Below, piece after piece: positions 52,062-59,812 of a stretch of DNA of 64,000 bases. The position numbers and the translations under genes were made by a program. The notes under the pieces were generated by a model. That model did not search any database. It was not told the DNA's origin and saw nothing but the letters and a program-made list of their open reading frames with translations. Position 1 is the stretch's first letter. Each line of letters begins with the position of its first letter. Origin of the DNA: Larkinella punicea (GTDB lineage: Bacteria; Bacteroidota; Bacteroidia; Cytophagales; Spirosomataceae). The stretch covers positions 124,001-188,000 of the forward strand of contig NZ_QOWE01000016.1 of assembly GCF_003334855.1 (NCBI RefSeq). The letters are read 5' to 3'.

Positions 52062-52661
52062 TTATTTCGTATGTCGCTGCTGCAATACCGCAATCACCTC
52101 GTCCAGATCAATATTTTTCTGCTCGAGCAGGATTAAATAGTGATACAGCAGGTCGGCGGCTTCGCCTTTAAACAGGTCGGCATTGTCATCTTTGGCTTCG
52201 ATCACCAGTTCAACGGCCTCTTCGCCCACTTTCTGGGCAATTTTGTTAACGCCTTTTTTGAAGAGCGATGCCGTGTATGATTTTTCCGTCGGATTTTCCT
52301 TGCGATCTCGGATAATTCGCTGTAAATAATTGAGGAACAATCCTTTCCCCTGATTTACTTCATCAAAACAAGTATCGGCACCGGTGTGGCAAGTGGGTCC
52401 GGCGGGATGTACTTTGATGAGCAGCGTATCTCCATCGCAGTCGATCAGCATCTCTTTGACGTGGAGGAAGTTATTGGACGTTTCGCCTTTGGTCCACAGG
52501 CGTTGCTTGCTGCGGCTAAAAAACGTCACGATATTTTCCTGTACGGTTTTTTCGTAGGCTTCCGCGTTCATGTAGCCCAGCATCAGTACTTTCCCGGTTT
52601 CGGCGTCCTGAATGACGGCGGGAATCAGGCCGTCAGTATTTTTTAAAAAGTCAATGTTCAT
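52062..52661 (-). CDS. hisIE: Bifunctional phosphoribosyl-AMP cyclohydrolase / phosphoribosyl-ATP pyrophosphatase
   Basis: This 199-residue fusion performs steps 2 and 3 of histidine synthesis. The HisI half (~1-110) shows VLMLGYMNAEAYEKT, FFSRSKQRLWTKGETSNN, the DCDGDTLLIKV Mg2+ site and the zinc ligands in CHTGADTCF. The HisE half (~115-199) shows KIAQKVGEEAVELVIEAKDD and GEAADLLYHYLILLE. It is the last gene of hisH-hisA-hisF-hisIE, 19 bp after hisF. The other his genes are outside the window. Confidence 0.96.
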   Translation of the reverse strand: MNIDFLKNTDGLIPAVIQDAETGKVLMLGYMNAEAYEKTVQENIVTFFSRSKQRLWTKGETSNNFLHVKEMLIDCDGDTLLIKVHPAGPTCHTGADTCFDEVNQGKGLFLNYLQRIIRDRKENPTEKSYTASLFKKGVNKIAQKVGEEAVELVIEAKDDNADLFKGEAADLLYHYLILLEQKNIDLDEVIAVLQQRHTK

Positions 52662-52680
52662 AATTTTCGTAATTCTAACC

Positions 52681-53442
52681 TTAAGCTGTCGTTCGCATCG
52701 GAATTCCCTGCTGGCTCAAAAACCGTTTCAAAGCCGGTATTTCGATTTCTTTGAAGTGAAAAATACTGGCGGCCAAACCGGCATCGGCTTTTCCGGTCGT
52801 GAACACATCCACAAAATGCGCCATCGATCCGGCTCCACCCGACGCAATGACGGGAATGTTGGCCGCGCCCGAAATCTGCGCCGTCAGCTCAATGGCAAAA
52901 CCGGCTTTGGTTCCGTCGGTATCCATTGAGGTCAGCAGAATTTCGCCCGCGCCCCGGTTTTCGATTTCTTTCGCCCAGGCCAGGGTTCGCAATTCGGTCG
53001 GTCGGCGACCACCGTGCGTGTGAACGATGTGTTCGCCGTTAACAAACCGGGTGTCAATCGCGACCACAATGCACTGACTACCAAACTCCTGCGCCAGTTC
53101 ATCAACCAGATCCGGATTCCGAACCGCCGACGAGTTGATCGAAATTTTGTCGGCTCCGGCGTTGAGCAGGGCCGAAACATCGGCAATCGATGAAATACCG
53201 CCCCCGACCGTAAACGGAATATTGACGGTGTGAGCCACCTTCCGAACCAGCTCGATCAGCGTTTTGCGTTCATCGACCGTGGCCGTAATATCCAGAAAAA
53301 CCAGTTCGTCGGCACCTTCGCGGGCGTAAATCGCGCCCAGTTCCACCGGGTCTCCTGCGTCGCGCAGGTTGACGAAATTGGTGCCTTTCACCGTCCGCCC
53401 GTCTTTGATGTCGAGGCAGGGAATGATGCGTTTTGTGAGCAT
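52681..53442 (-). CDS. hisF: Imidazole glycerol phosphate synthase, cyclase subunit
   Basis: HisF uses ammonia from HisH to close the imidazole ring. The 253-residue TIM barrel begins [20 protein letters not shown] with the catalytic D11, has the second catalytic Asp in [12 protein letters not shown], and the phosphate-binding GGGISS and IASGGAGS. An apparent 39-codon N-terminal extension is translated palindrome and was rejected. The gene follows the palindrome at 53457-53551 in the his operon. Confidence 0.96.
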   Translation of the reverse strand: MLTKRIIPCLDIKDGRTVKGTNFVNLRDAGDPVELGAIYAREGADELVFLDITATVDERKTLIELVRKVAHTVNIPFTVGGGISSIADVSALLNAGADKISINSSAVRNPDLVDELAQEFGSQCIVVAIDTRFVNGEHIVHTHGGRRPTELRTLAWAKEIENRGAGEILLTSMDTDGTKAGFAIELTAQISGAANIPVIASGGAGSMAHFVDVFTTGKADAGLAASIFHFKEIEIPALKRFLSQQGIPMRTTA

Positions 53443-53456
53443 AATTGAGGGAACTG

Positions 53457-53551
53457 TTTCGCGGAGTTGAGCGGAGAAGAGCAGAGTTAAGCAGAGAAAT
53501 TTATAATAAACTTCGCTTAACTCCCTTTTTTCTCCGCTCAACTCCGCGAAA
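53457..53551. repeat. Palindrome between hisA and hisF
   Basis: The outer arms 53457-53477 and 53531-53551 are perfect 21-bp inverted repeats (arm TTTCGCGGAGTTGAGCGGAGA); inner segments AGTTAAGC 53485-53492 and 53515-53522 also pair. It shares GCGGAG, CAGAGTTA and GCAGAG words with the element at 48018. It lies inside the his operon, starting 14 bp before the hisF ATG as read on the minus strand. Confidence 0.9.
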
Positions 53552-53555
53552 TAAC

Positions 53556-54275
53556 TCATTTTAAAAACATCGATAACTCTTTCAAGGTAACTCTCCCTTC
53601 GTAAATCGCTTTGCCGACGATGACGCCGAACAGATTCATGTCGGCCAGCACTTCCAGATCCTGCATACCACTGACGCCCCCGCTGGCGATGATGTTCAGA
53701 TCGGGAAAACGATCCTGCAAATTCCGGTACAGGTCGAACGAAGGCCCTTCCAGCAAACCGTCTTTAGCCACGTCGGTGCTAATGATGTATTTGACGCCTT
53801 TTTCCACATACTTTTCCACAAAGTCATACACCCAGACCTGCGTATCCTCTTCCCAACCGCTGACAGCAATTTTCTCGTTCTTCGCATCCGCGCCCAGAAT
53901 AATCGTTTCCGGGCCAAACTGCGCCAGCCATTTTTCGAAAACGTCCGGTTTTTTAACGGCAATGCTTCCGCCCGTCACCTGTTTGGCACCACATTCAAAC
54001 ACCATCCGCAAATCCTCGTCGGACTGTACGCCACCACCAAAGTCGATGTGCAGCCGGGTTTTGGCGGCAATCAGCTCCAGCACTTTCCAGTTGACGACGC
54101 GTTTTTCCTTCGCGCCGTCCAGATCGACCAGATGCAAACGGGTCAAACCGGCGTCTTCAAACTGTTGTGCCACTTCGAGTGGTCGGGCATTGTATTCTTT
54201 TTTCTGGTTGTAATCGCCCTGCGTCAGCCGAACGGCTTTGCCTTCAATCAGGTCGATGGCGGGTATAATGTGCAT
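53556..54275 (-). CDS. hisA: ProFAR isomerase (phosphoribosylformimino-AICAR ribotide isomerase)
   Basis: HisA is the paralogue of HisF that isomerises ProFAR to PRFAR. The 239-residue barrel starts [22 protein letters not shown] with the catalytic Asp, and carries [12 protein letters not shown], the second Asp in [11 protein letters not shown] and [10 protein letters not shown]. The ATG at 54275 was chosen over a TTG nine bases earlier that lies in the palindrome. The stop is 5 bp from the downstream palindrome. Confidence 0.96.
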   Translation of the reverse strand: MHIIPAIDLIEGKAVRLTQGDYNQKKEYNARPLEVAQQFEDAGLTRLHLVDLDGAKEKRVVNWKVLELIAAKTRLHIDFGGGVQSDEDLRMVFECGAKQVTGGSIAVKKPDVFEKWLAQFGPETIILGADAKNEKIAVSGWEEDTQVWVYDFVEKYVEKGVKYIISTDVAKDGLLEGPSFDLYRNLQDRFPDLNIIASGGVSGMQDLEVLADMNLFGVIVGKAIYEGRVTLKELSMFLK

Positions 54276-54277
54276 AA

Positions 54278-54361
54278 TAGACAAGAGAGTTGAGACAAGA
54301 GAGGATAGACAAAAATGGTGAGAATAAAGTCTCTATTCTCTGGTCTAACTTCTCTGGTCTA
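54278..54361. repeat. Imperfect palindrome at the hisH/hisA junction
   Basis: Arms 54278-54310 and 54329-54361 (33 bp each) pair with about eight mismatches; each arm is itself a direct repeat of a TAGACAAGAGAG or TAGACCAGAGAA unit. It belongs to the family seen at 28477 and 56941. The right arm contains the hisH stop (54345-54347) and the codons for its last residues DQRS. Confidence 0.85.
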
Positions 54362-54944
54362 TATCCAAAAAATTCTCCAAAATTCGCTGGCCGACGTTTC
54401 CGCTGATTTCGGCGTGAAACTGGGCAGCATAAAAATTATCCCGGTGCAACATCGCGCTGAATGGACGGACATAGTCGCAGACCGCGATGGTTTCCGGGCA
54501 AACGTCGGCGCAATAGCTGTGGACGAAATAGACATACGGATTTTCAATAATGCCTTTGGTCAGCGGACCTTGCAAATCAGTCAGGTTGTTCCAGCCCATA
54601 TGCGGCACTTTGAAACCGGGTGTGGCCGGAAACCGCCTTACATCGACATCGAAAACGCCCATGCAGGTCGTGTTACCCTCTTCGGAATACCGGCAGAGCA
54701 ATTGCATGCCCACGCAGGTTCCCAAAACCGGCTGCTTCAGCGACGGAATGACTTTGTCCAGACCCCGCTGCCGCAGATACGTCATGGCGGTACTGGCTTC
54801 CCCTACGCCGGGAAAGATCACCTTGTCGGCCGAGCGAATTTCGGCTTCGTCGTCGGTCAGCAGGTAACTGGCGCCGATGCGCTCCAGGGCATACATGACC
54901 GACTGCACGTTGCCGGCGTTGTATTTGATAATGACGGTTTTCAT
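54345..54944 (-). CDS. hisH: Imidazole glycerol phosphate synthase, glutaminase subunit
   Basis: HisH is the class-I glutamine amidotransferase partner of HisF. The 199-residue protein begins KTVIIKYNAGNVQSV, has the nucleophile Cys in VLGTCVGMQLLC and the catalytic His/Glu in FHAEISG, where most family members read FHPEKSG; the catalytic H and E remain. The C-terminal DQRS and stop come from the overlapping palindrome. It is the first structural gene of the operon, and a rho-independent terminator ends just before its ATG, forming part of an attenuator. Confidence 0.95.
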   Translation of the reverse strand: MKTVIIKYNAGNVQSVMYALERIGASYLLTDDEAEIRSADKVIFPGVGEASTAMTYLRQRGLDKVIPSLKQPVLGTCVGMQLLCRYSEEGNTTCMGVFDVDVRRFPATPGFKVPHMGWNNLTDLQGPLTKGIIENPYVYFVHSYCADVCPETIAVCDYVRPFSAMLHRDNFYAAQFHAEISGNVGQRILENFLDIDQRS

Positions 54945-54950
54945 AACAAA

Positions 54951-54978
54951 AAACCCGGCTCGTGGCAGAACCGGGTTT
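54951..54978 (-). terminator. Attenuator terminator of the his operon
   Basis: On the minus strand AAACCCGG (54978-54971) pairs with CCGGGTTT (54958-54951) around 12 nt, and the stem runs into six T, ending 3 nt before the hisH ATG. The position just before the first structural gene and behind a His-rich leader peptide is that of a transcription attenuator. Confidence 0.88.
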
Positions 54979-55032
54979 GGTATCGGGAATTCGTTGTTTC
55001 TTGTTCAACCCCAAAAACGCATCCGTTCTGCC
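54964..55032 (-). promoter_or_regulatory. Antiterminator pairing of the his attenuator
   Basis: On the minus strand GGCAGAAC at 55032-55025 is complementary to GTTCTGCC at 54971-54964, which lies in the 5' arm and loop of the terminator. The two structures exclude each other. The first segment is 4-11 nt after the leader stop codon, so a ribosome finishing the leader would cover it and permit the terminator, while one stalled at the His codons would leave it free. Confidence 0.78.
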
Positions 55033-55035
55033 GTG

Positions 55036-55083
55036 CTAACAGACAGAATGATGATGGTTGCGGAAGGCTTTTGCGGGATTCAT
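55036..55083 (-). CDS. hisL: His-operon leader peptide with three consecutive His codons
   Basis: A 15-codon frame on the minus strand reads MNPAKAFRNHHHSVC and stops with TAG. Three adjacent CAT codons (55048-55056) near its end are the expected histidine sensor. The terminator and the alternative pairing follow in the correct order, then hisH. A near-perfect promoter ends 4 nt upstream of its ATG, so its mRNA may be leaderless or nearly so. The symbol hisL is by analogy with the enteric leader; there is no sequence relation. Confidence 0.85.
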   Translation of the reverse strand: MNPAKAFRNHHHSVC

Positions 55084-55087
55084 GGGA

Positions 55088-55118
55088 CAAATGTAAACCG
55101 GCTGATGCTAAATTCAAA
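55088..55118 (-). promoter_or_regulatory. Promoter of the his operon
   Basis: On the minus strand TTTG (55118-55115), a 19-nt gap and TACATTTG (55095-55088) match the Bacteroidota -33/-7 consensus perfectly. The -7 box ends 4 nt before the leader-peptide ATG, so transcription should begin at or near that ATG. The -33 box lies 2 nt downstream of the stop codon of the upstream gene. Confidence 0.85.
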
Positions 55119-55119
55119 A

Positions 55120-55788
55120 TTACTTGCAGGTTGCCAAAATCTCGCCAGCCAGTTTCTTCGCCAATTCCTGGTTGGCTTTTACATCCGTACCAACGGAAGA
55201 AATCACCTTGAATGTTGTACGATCCTTCAGAACGACCAGTTGGCTACCTGTTAAATCCCAGGCTGCGGCATCACCCACACCGGTTATGGTTTCGTAGCCT
55301 TGCGTATTCAGTACGGTATTCCCAACCGCATTGCCTGTGGCCTGTTCGGCGGTGGAAACTCCCTTCTCCTTGAGTTTTTTATCAATCAACGCTGCGGCTT
55401 GTTGTTTTTCGGCTTCCGTTGCAGTGCGATAAAAGCTTTTGAAATACTTGACCGGATCCGGATAACGCTTGCTATCCACTTCGTTGATCCAGCACAGGCC
55501 GATTCGGTTATGATCCGGAACGTCCATTTCGCGCCCTGCAACGGTCATTTTACGGGTTCGGCCACTTTTCCAGACATACTCGTAGGTATCTCGTTTGGCA
55601 TATTTAGGCTCTGATTTGCGGTATTTTAATTCCGCTTTCGACAGATCGCCCTTGTAATGTTTTTGGATGGCCGCTATTGGCAATAACTGATCCATTTTAG
55701 TCTGATACCCCAGAATACAATCCTGGGCATAACTACGGAATCCACCGATAAAACCGGTCAAAATAATAACAAGGAATGCTTTTTTCAC
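55120..55788 (-). CDS. Secreted protein of unknown function
   Basis: This 222-residue protein has a signal peptide (KKAFLVIILTGFIGGFRSYAQ) and a Cys soon after it (QDCILGYQ). The central region contains KSEPKYAKRDTYEYVWKSGRTRKMTVAGREMDVPDHNRIGLCWINEV, and the C-terminus is a helix VKANQELAKKLAGEILATCK ending in a Cys, so a disulfide is possible. I recognise no family. It is upstream of the his operon on the same strand but the his promoter starts a new transcript. Confidence 0.68.
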   Translation of the reverse strand: MKKAFLVIILTGFIGGFRSYAQDCILGYQTKMDQLLPIAAIQKHYKGDLSKAELKYRKSEPKYAKRDTYEYVWKSGRTRKMTVAGREMDVPDHNRIGLCWINEVDSKRYPDPVKYFKSFYRTATEAEKQQAAALIDKKLKEKGVSTAEQATGNAVGNTVLNTQGYETITGVGDAAAWDLTGSQLVVLKDRTTFKVISSVGTDVKANQELAKKLAGEILATCK

Positions 55789-55922
55789 GCTTAACCGTAT
55801 TCGGATGGGTTTAGGAGTTGATACGATGATCCGAATTGTAAATATGTCAATTTAGGTCTAATTAACCGCGCTGTTCTTTTATACTTTTTGCCGACGGGGA
55901 CCATTCACTATCAATTCATTGG

Positions 55923-56849
55923 CTAGAACAGACTTCCCTGCACAACCTCCGGCCGGATGGTTGGCTCCTGCAAATTCAAGCCGCAAACCGCATTGAGTTT
56001 CCGAATCCAGTAGCGAATCAGTTCGGGCGCGGTGTCGTTGTCGCCCCCGCCGTGAATGAAAAGGTAGGCGGTTTGCAGGCCGTTTTGAAACCAGATTTTC
56101 AATCGCTCCACCCAGGCGTCGGCGCGTTCGTAATCGGTGGGATGGCCTTCATTGGCGACAAAACGCAGCACCAGCCTCGGACTCGTCAGGCTCATGTGCA
56201 TAACATCGCGCCGTCCGGCTACGTCCGTGATCACCAGGTCGCGGTGGAGCACATGCAGCCGTTCGAGCGTCCGCTGCCAGATCGCCGGTTTGGCAAACCA
56301 GTCGGGATGCCGGAACTCGACGGCCATTTCCAGATCGTCGGGCAGGTTTTTCAGGTAGGTTTCCAAAACCGGCCATTTGTCCGGCCCGAAGTTGGGCGGC
56401 AATTGCAGAAACGTCGTTCCCAGAAATTCTTCCAGACTTAAAACCGCATTGACAAACTCCTCGGTCAGCGATTCAGCCGCCACCAACGCCCGGTCGTGGC
56501 TGATGGCCTGCGGAAATTTGGGGCAATACACAAACCGGGGCCGAATCGGCGAGCCGGCAGCTTCTGTTTTCCACTTCTCGATCATGCCCGGCGTCGGACT
56601 GTGGTAATGCGTGCTGTTCAGTTCAATGGTGTTAAACTGACGGGCGTAGTGGTACAGAAAATCCCGTTCTTTGGTTTGCGAGGGGTAAATCCGGCCCACG
56701 TAGTTTTTATTGGCCCAGATTGGTCCACCGATGTACACTTCCGGAACCGCCGTCGGCTCGACCTTGTCCCAAATCGTCTGGTTGAACAGCGAATCGGGCG
56801 GCAGCGTGAAGTCGACCCGGTCGACGGAGGGCAGTTTTCCAAAGTCCAT
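55923..56849 (-). CDS. DUF72 (YecE-like) family protein
   Basis: This 308-residue protein belongs to the DUF72 TIM-barrel family. Typical segments are VYIGGPIWANKNYVGRIYPSQTKERDFLYHYARQFNTIELNSTHY, FVYCPKFPQAISHDR, TFLQLPPNFGPDKWPVLETYL, MAVEFRHPDWF, and AYLFIHGGGDNDTAPELI. The biochemical role of the family is unknown. I chose the ATG at 56849; one 13 codons earlier is also possible. Confidence 0.9.
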   Translation of the reverse strand: MDFGKLPSVDRVDFTLPPDSLFNQTIWDKVEPTAVPEVYIGGPIWANKNYVGRIYPSQTKERDFLYHYARQFNTIELNSTHYHSPTPGMIEKWKTEAAGSPIRPRFVYCPKFPQAISHDRALVAAESLTEEFVNAVLSLEEFLGTTFLQLPPNFGPDKWPVLETYLKNLPDDLEMAVEFRHPDWFAKPAIWQRTLERLHVLHRDLVITDVAGRRDVMHMSLTSPRLVLRFVANEGHPTDYERADAWVERLKIWFQNGLQTAYLFIHGGGDNDTAPELIRYWIRKLNAVCGLNLQEPTIRPEVVQGSLF

Positions 56850-56940
56850 GCGCGTAAAGAGATGGTCGTTTGAACGTAAAACTAGCAAACTCGGTATTTC
56901 GTTTTCGCGCCCGTTCTGAATTGACTAATTTTGTGGAGAA

Positions 56941-57012
56941 AAAGACAAGAGAGCTGAGACAAGAGAGTAAAGAGTTATCCAAAGCGTTAAGTCTTTACTC
57001 TCTTGTCTAGCC
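56941..57012. repeat. Palindrome upstream of valS
   Basis: The inner arms 56957-56973 and 56992-57008 are perfect 17-bp inverted repeats (AGACAAGAGAGTAAAGA); a second AAGACAAGAGAG copy at 56942-56953 extends the left side. It belongs to the family at 28477 and 54278. It ends about 20 bp before the valS ATG, so it lies in the valS leader if transcription starts upstream of it. Confidence 0.88.
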
Positions 57013-57029
57013 TCTCACATCGCATTGAC

Positions 57030-59705
57030 ATGATTTCGAAGACGTATAATCCCACAGACATCGAGGCCAAGTGGTATCAGTATTGGCTGGATAACCGCTT
57101 TTTTCATTCCACACCCGACGACCGCGAACCGTATACCATCGTCATCCCGCCCCCGAACGTAACGGGGGTGCTGCACATGGGTCACATGCTGAACAATACG
57201 ATTCAGGATGTGCTGATACGGAAAGCCCGGATGGAAGGCAAAAATGCCTGCTGGGTTGCCGGTACGGACCACGCGTCGATTGCAACCGAAGCGAAAGTCG
57301 TGGCCATGTTGAAGGAACGCGGGATCGACAAGTTGTCGATTGGCCGGGAAAAGTTTCTGGAATATGCCTGGGAGTGGACCTATAAATACGGCGGCATCAT
57401 CCTGTCGCAGCTCCGCAAACTCGGTGCGTCCTGCGACTGGGACCGGACGCGCTTCACGATGGAACCGGCGCTCTACGATGCCGTGATCGAAACCTTCGTC
57501 GATTTATACAACAAAGGACAGATTTACCGCGGCATCCGGATGGTAAACTGGGACCCACAGGGCCGGACGGCGGTTTCGGATGAGGAAGTCATTACCAAAG
57601 AAGTGCAGCAGAAACTGTGCTACATCCGGTATGAAATTCAGGGTAGCCATTCAGACGGTGCCGGGTCGACGCTCGAAAAAGACTATGTGACCATTGCGAC
57701 GGTTCGGCCGGAAACCATCATGGCCGACGTAGCGATTGCCGTTCACCCGGACGACGAACGCTATGCCCACCTGCACGGCAAAAAAGTCCTGATTCCGTTG
57801 ATTAACCGTGCCATTCCAATCATTACGGATGAGTACGTCACAATGGATTTTGGTACGGGCTGTCTGAAAGTAACGCCCGCCCACGACCCGAATGACTACG
57901 CGCTGGGTGTAAAACACAATCTGCCGGTTATCGACATTCTGAACGACGACGGCACGTTGAACGAAAAAGCGCAGATTTTCGTCGGCGTAGATCGATTTGC
58001 CGCCCGGAAAGCCATCATCAAGCAATTGGAAGAAACCGGCCACCTGGTCGTTGCGGAGGATTACAAATCGAACGTCGGATTCTCGGAGCGCACCAACGCC
58101 GTGATCGAGCCGAAACTGTCGTTGCAGTGGTTCCTGAAAATGGGCGACTTGTCGAAACCAGCACTGGAAAATGTCCTGAACGACACGATTCAACTGCATC
58201 CGGCCAAGTTCAAGAACATGTACCGTTCCTGGATGGAGAACGTTCACGACTGGTGCATCAGCCGCCAGTTGTGGTGGGGCCACCAGATCCCGGCTTTTTA
58301 CATGAAAGACGGGCGGATTATCGTGGCGAAAACCAAAAAGGAAGCCCTGCGGATTGCCCGCGAAAAATACCAGTTGTTTGCGTTGAGTGAAGCGGATCTG
58401 ACGCAGGATGAGGATGTGCTGGACACCTGGTTTTCGTCGTGGCTCTGGCCCATGGCGGTTTTTAAGCCTTCGTACGACCCCAACGACCCGAAAGCTGCAC
58501 CGGGCGACCTCGATTATTATTACCCGACCAACGATCTGGTAACAGCCCCCGAAATTCTGTTTTTCTGGGTGGCCCGGATGATTATCGCCGGCTACGAATA
58601 CCAGGGCCGTGAACCGTTCAAAAATGTGTATCTGACGGGAATCGTTCGGGATAAGCAGGGCCGAAAAATGTCGAAATCGCTCGGCAACTCGCCCGATCCG
58701 CTGGATTTGATCGATCAATTTGGGGCCGACGGCGTTCGGACGGGCATGTTGTTCAGCTCACCAGCGGGCAACGATTTGCTGTATGACGAGAAACTGGTAG
58801 AGCAGGGCCGGAATTTCTGCAACAAAATCTGGAACGCGTTCCGGTTGGTCAAGGGATGGAAAGTGAGTGACGATACGAGCGTTGTTGAGCCACCGTTGGC
58901 GGTTTTGTGGTTCGAATCGAAACTGAACCAGACGCTGATCGACCTCGAAGATCATTTCAGCAAATACCGCATGTCGGATGCGCTGCATACGGTTTACAAA
59001 TTGATCTGGGATGATTTCTGCTCGCAATACCTCGAAATGATCAAACCGGGGTATGAGCAACAGGATCAGGTTCGGCCTATCGACAAGGTTACCTACGATG
59101 CGACCATCGACTTTTTCGAACGGCTGATGAAGCTGGCCCACCCCTTCATGCCGTTCATTACGGAGGAAATCTGGCAGGAAATCAGTCAACGGAACGAAGG
59201 TGAAAGCATTTGCGTATCGAAGTATCCAACCCCCGGAACCGTTGATAAATCGCTGCTCACCGACTTCGACATGCTGTTCGAGATCATTTCCACCGTTCGG
59301 AATGTTCGCAACAGCAAGCAGATCAATCCCAAAACCGAGTTACCCGTAGCCATCAAAACGGACGATAAAAACCGGTTTACGCCCTTGGAAGGTTTGATTC
59401 GAAAGCTGGCGGTGGTTTCCGACATCAGTTACGTGACTGAAAAAGCCGACGGCCTTTCATTCATGATCCGCAGCGTCGAATTTTTTGTCAACATCGCAGG
59501 CGAAATCGACGTGGAACAGGAACGGGCGAACATTGAAAAGGAGTTAGCCTATACCAAAGGATTTCTGGAGTCGGTTTTAAAAAAGCTTTCGAACGAGAAA
59601 TTCGTGGCCAATGCCAAACCGGACGTTATCGACCGCGAGCGGCAGAAACTCGCCGATGCCGAAGCGAAAATTAAAACGCTGGAGGAAAATCTGGCGGCAC
59701 TGTAA
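57030..59705 (+). CDS. valS: Valyl-tRNA synthetase
   Basis: This 891-residue class-I synthetase charges tRNA(Val). Visible are the HIGH-type motif in PNVTGVLHMGHMLNNTI, the CP1 editing domain (ATVRPETIMADVAIAVHPDD), the KMSKS motif in RKMSKSLGNSPDPLDLI, the WFSSWLWPM segment, and the C-terminal coiled-coil tRNA arm (ANIEKELAYTKGFLESVLKKL). The ATG at 57030 (MISKTYNPTDIEAKWYQYW) was chosen; the TTG at 57003 lies within the palindrome. Length is typical. It is monocistronic between two palindromes. Confidence 0.97.
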   Translation: MISKTYNPTDIEAKWYQYWLDNRFFHSTPDDREPYTIVIPPPNVTGVLHMGHMLNNTIQDVLIRKARMEGKNACWVAGTDHASIATEAKVVAMLKERGIDKLSIGREKFLEYAWEWTYKYGGIILSQLRKLGASCDWDRTRFTMEPALYDAVIETFVDLYNKGQIYRGIRMVNWDPQGRTAVSDEEVITKEVQQKLCYIRYEIQGSHSDGAGSTLEKDYVTIATVRPETIMADVAIAVHPDDERYAHLHGKKVLIPLINRAIPIITDEYVTMDFGTGCLKVTPAHDPNDYALGVKHNLPVIDILNDDGTLNEKAQIFVGVDRFAARKAIIKQLEETGHLVVAEDYKSNVGFSERTNAVIEPKLSLQWFLKMGDLSKPALENVLNDTIQLHPAKFKNMYRSWMENVHDWCISRQLWWGHQIPAFYMKDGRIIVAKTKKEALRIAREKYQLFALSEADLTQDEDVLDTWFSSWLWPMAVFKPSYDPNDPKAAPGDLDYYYPTNDLVTAPEILFFWVARMIIAGYEYQGREPFKNVYLTGIVRDKQGRKMSKSLGNSPDPLDLIDQFGADGVRTGMLFSSPAGNDLLYDEKLVEQGRNFCNKIWNAFRLVKGWKVSDDTSVVEPPLAVLWFESKLNQTLIDLEDHFSKYRMSDALHTVYKLIWDDFCSQYLEMIKPGYEQQDQVRPIDKVTYDATIDFFERLMKLAHPFMPFITEEIWQEISQRNEGESICVSKYPTPGTVDKSLLTDFDMLFEIISTVRNVRNSKQINPKTELPVAIKTDDKNRFTPLEGLIRKLAVVSDISYVTEKADGLSFMIRSVEFFVNIAGEIDVEQERANIEKELAYTKGFLESVLKKLSNEKFVANAKPDVIDRERQKLADAEAKIKTLEENLAAL

Positions 59706-59706
59706 G

Positions 59707-59809
59707 AGAATTTCAAACGTAAAATGATGAACGCTAAATGTAAAAGTTAGGAGGCTAAGCACTCATTAACTTTTACATTTAGCGTTCATCATTTTACATT
59801 TGAAATTCT
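59707..59809. repeat. 43-bp-arm palindrome between valS and an OmpA gene
   Basis: Arms 59707-59749 and 59767-59809 match over 43 bp with one mismatch that would be a G-U pair in RNA, around 17 nt. It starts 1 bp after the valS stop and ends 3 bp before the stop of the convergent OmpA gene. A T-run (59808-59814) follows on the plus strand, so it may really end valS transcription. Confidence 0.93.
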
Positions 59810-59812
59810 TTT

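Noticed and set aside
52681-57030. N-terminal extensions of hisF, hisA and valS, and similarly of proC
   Set aside because: The extra in-frame codons are translated palindrome arms; the downstream starts give the family-typical N-termini.
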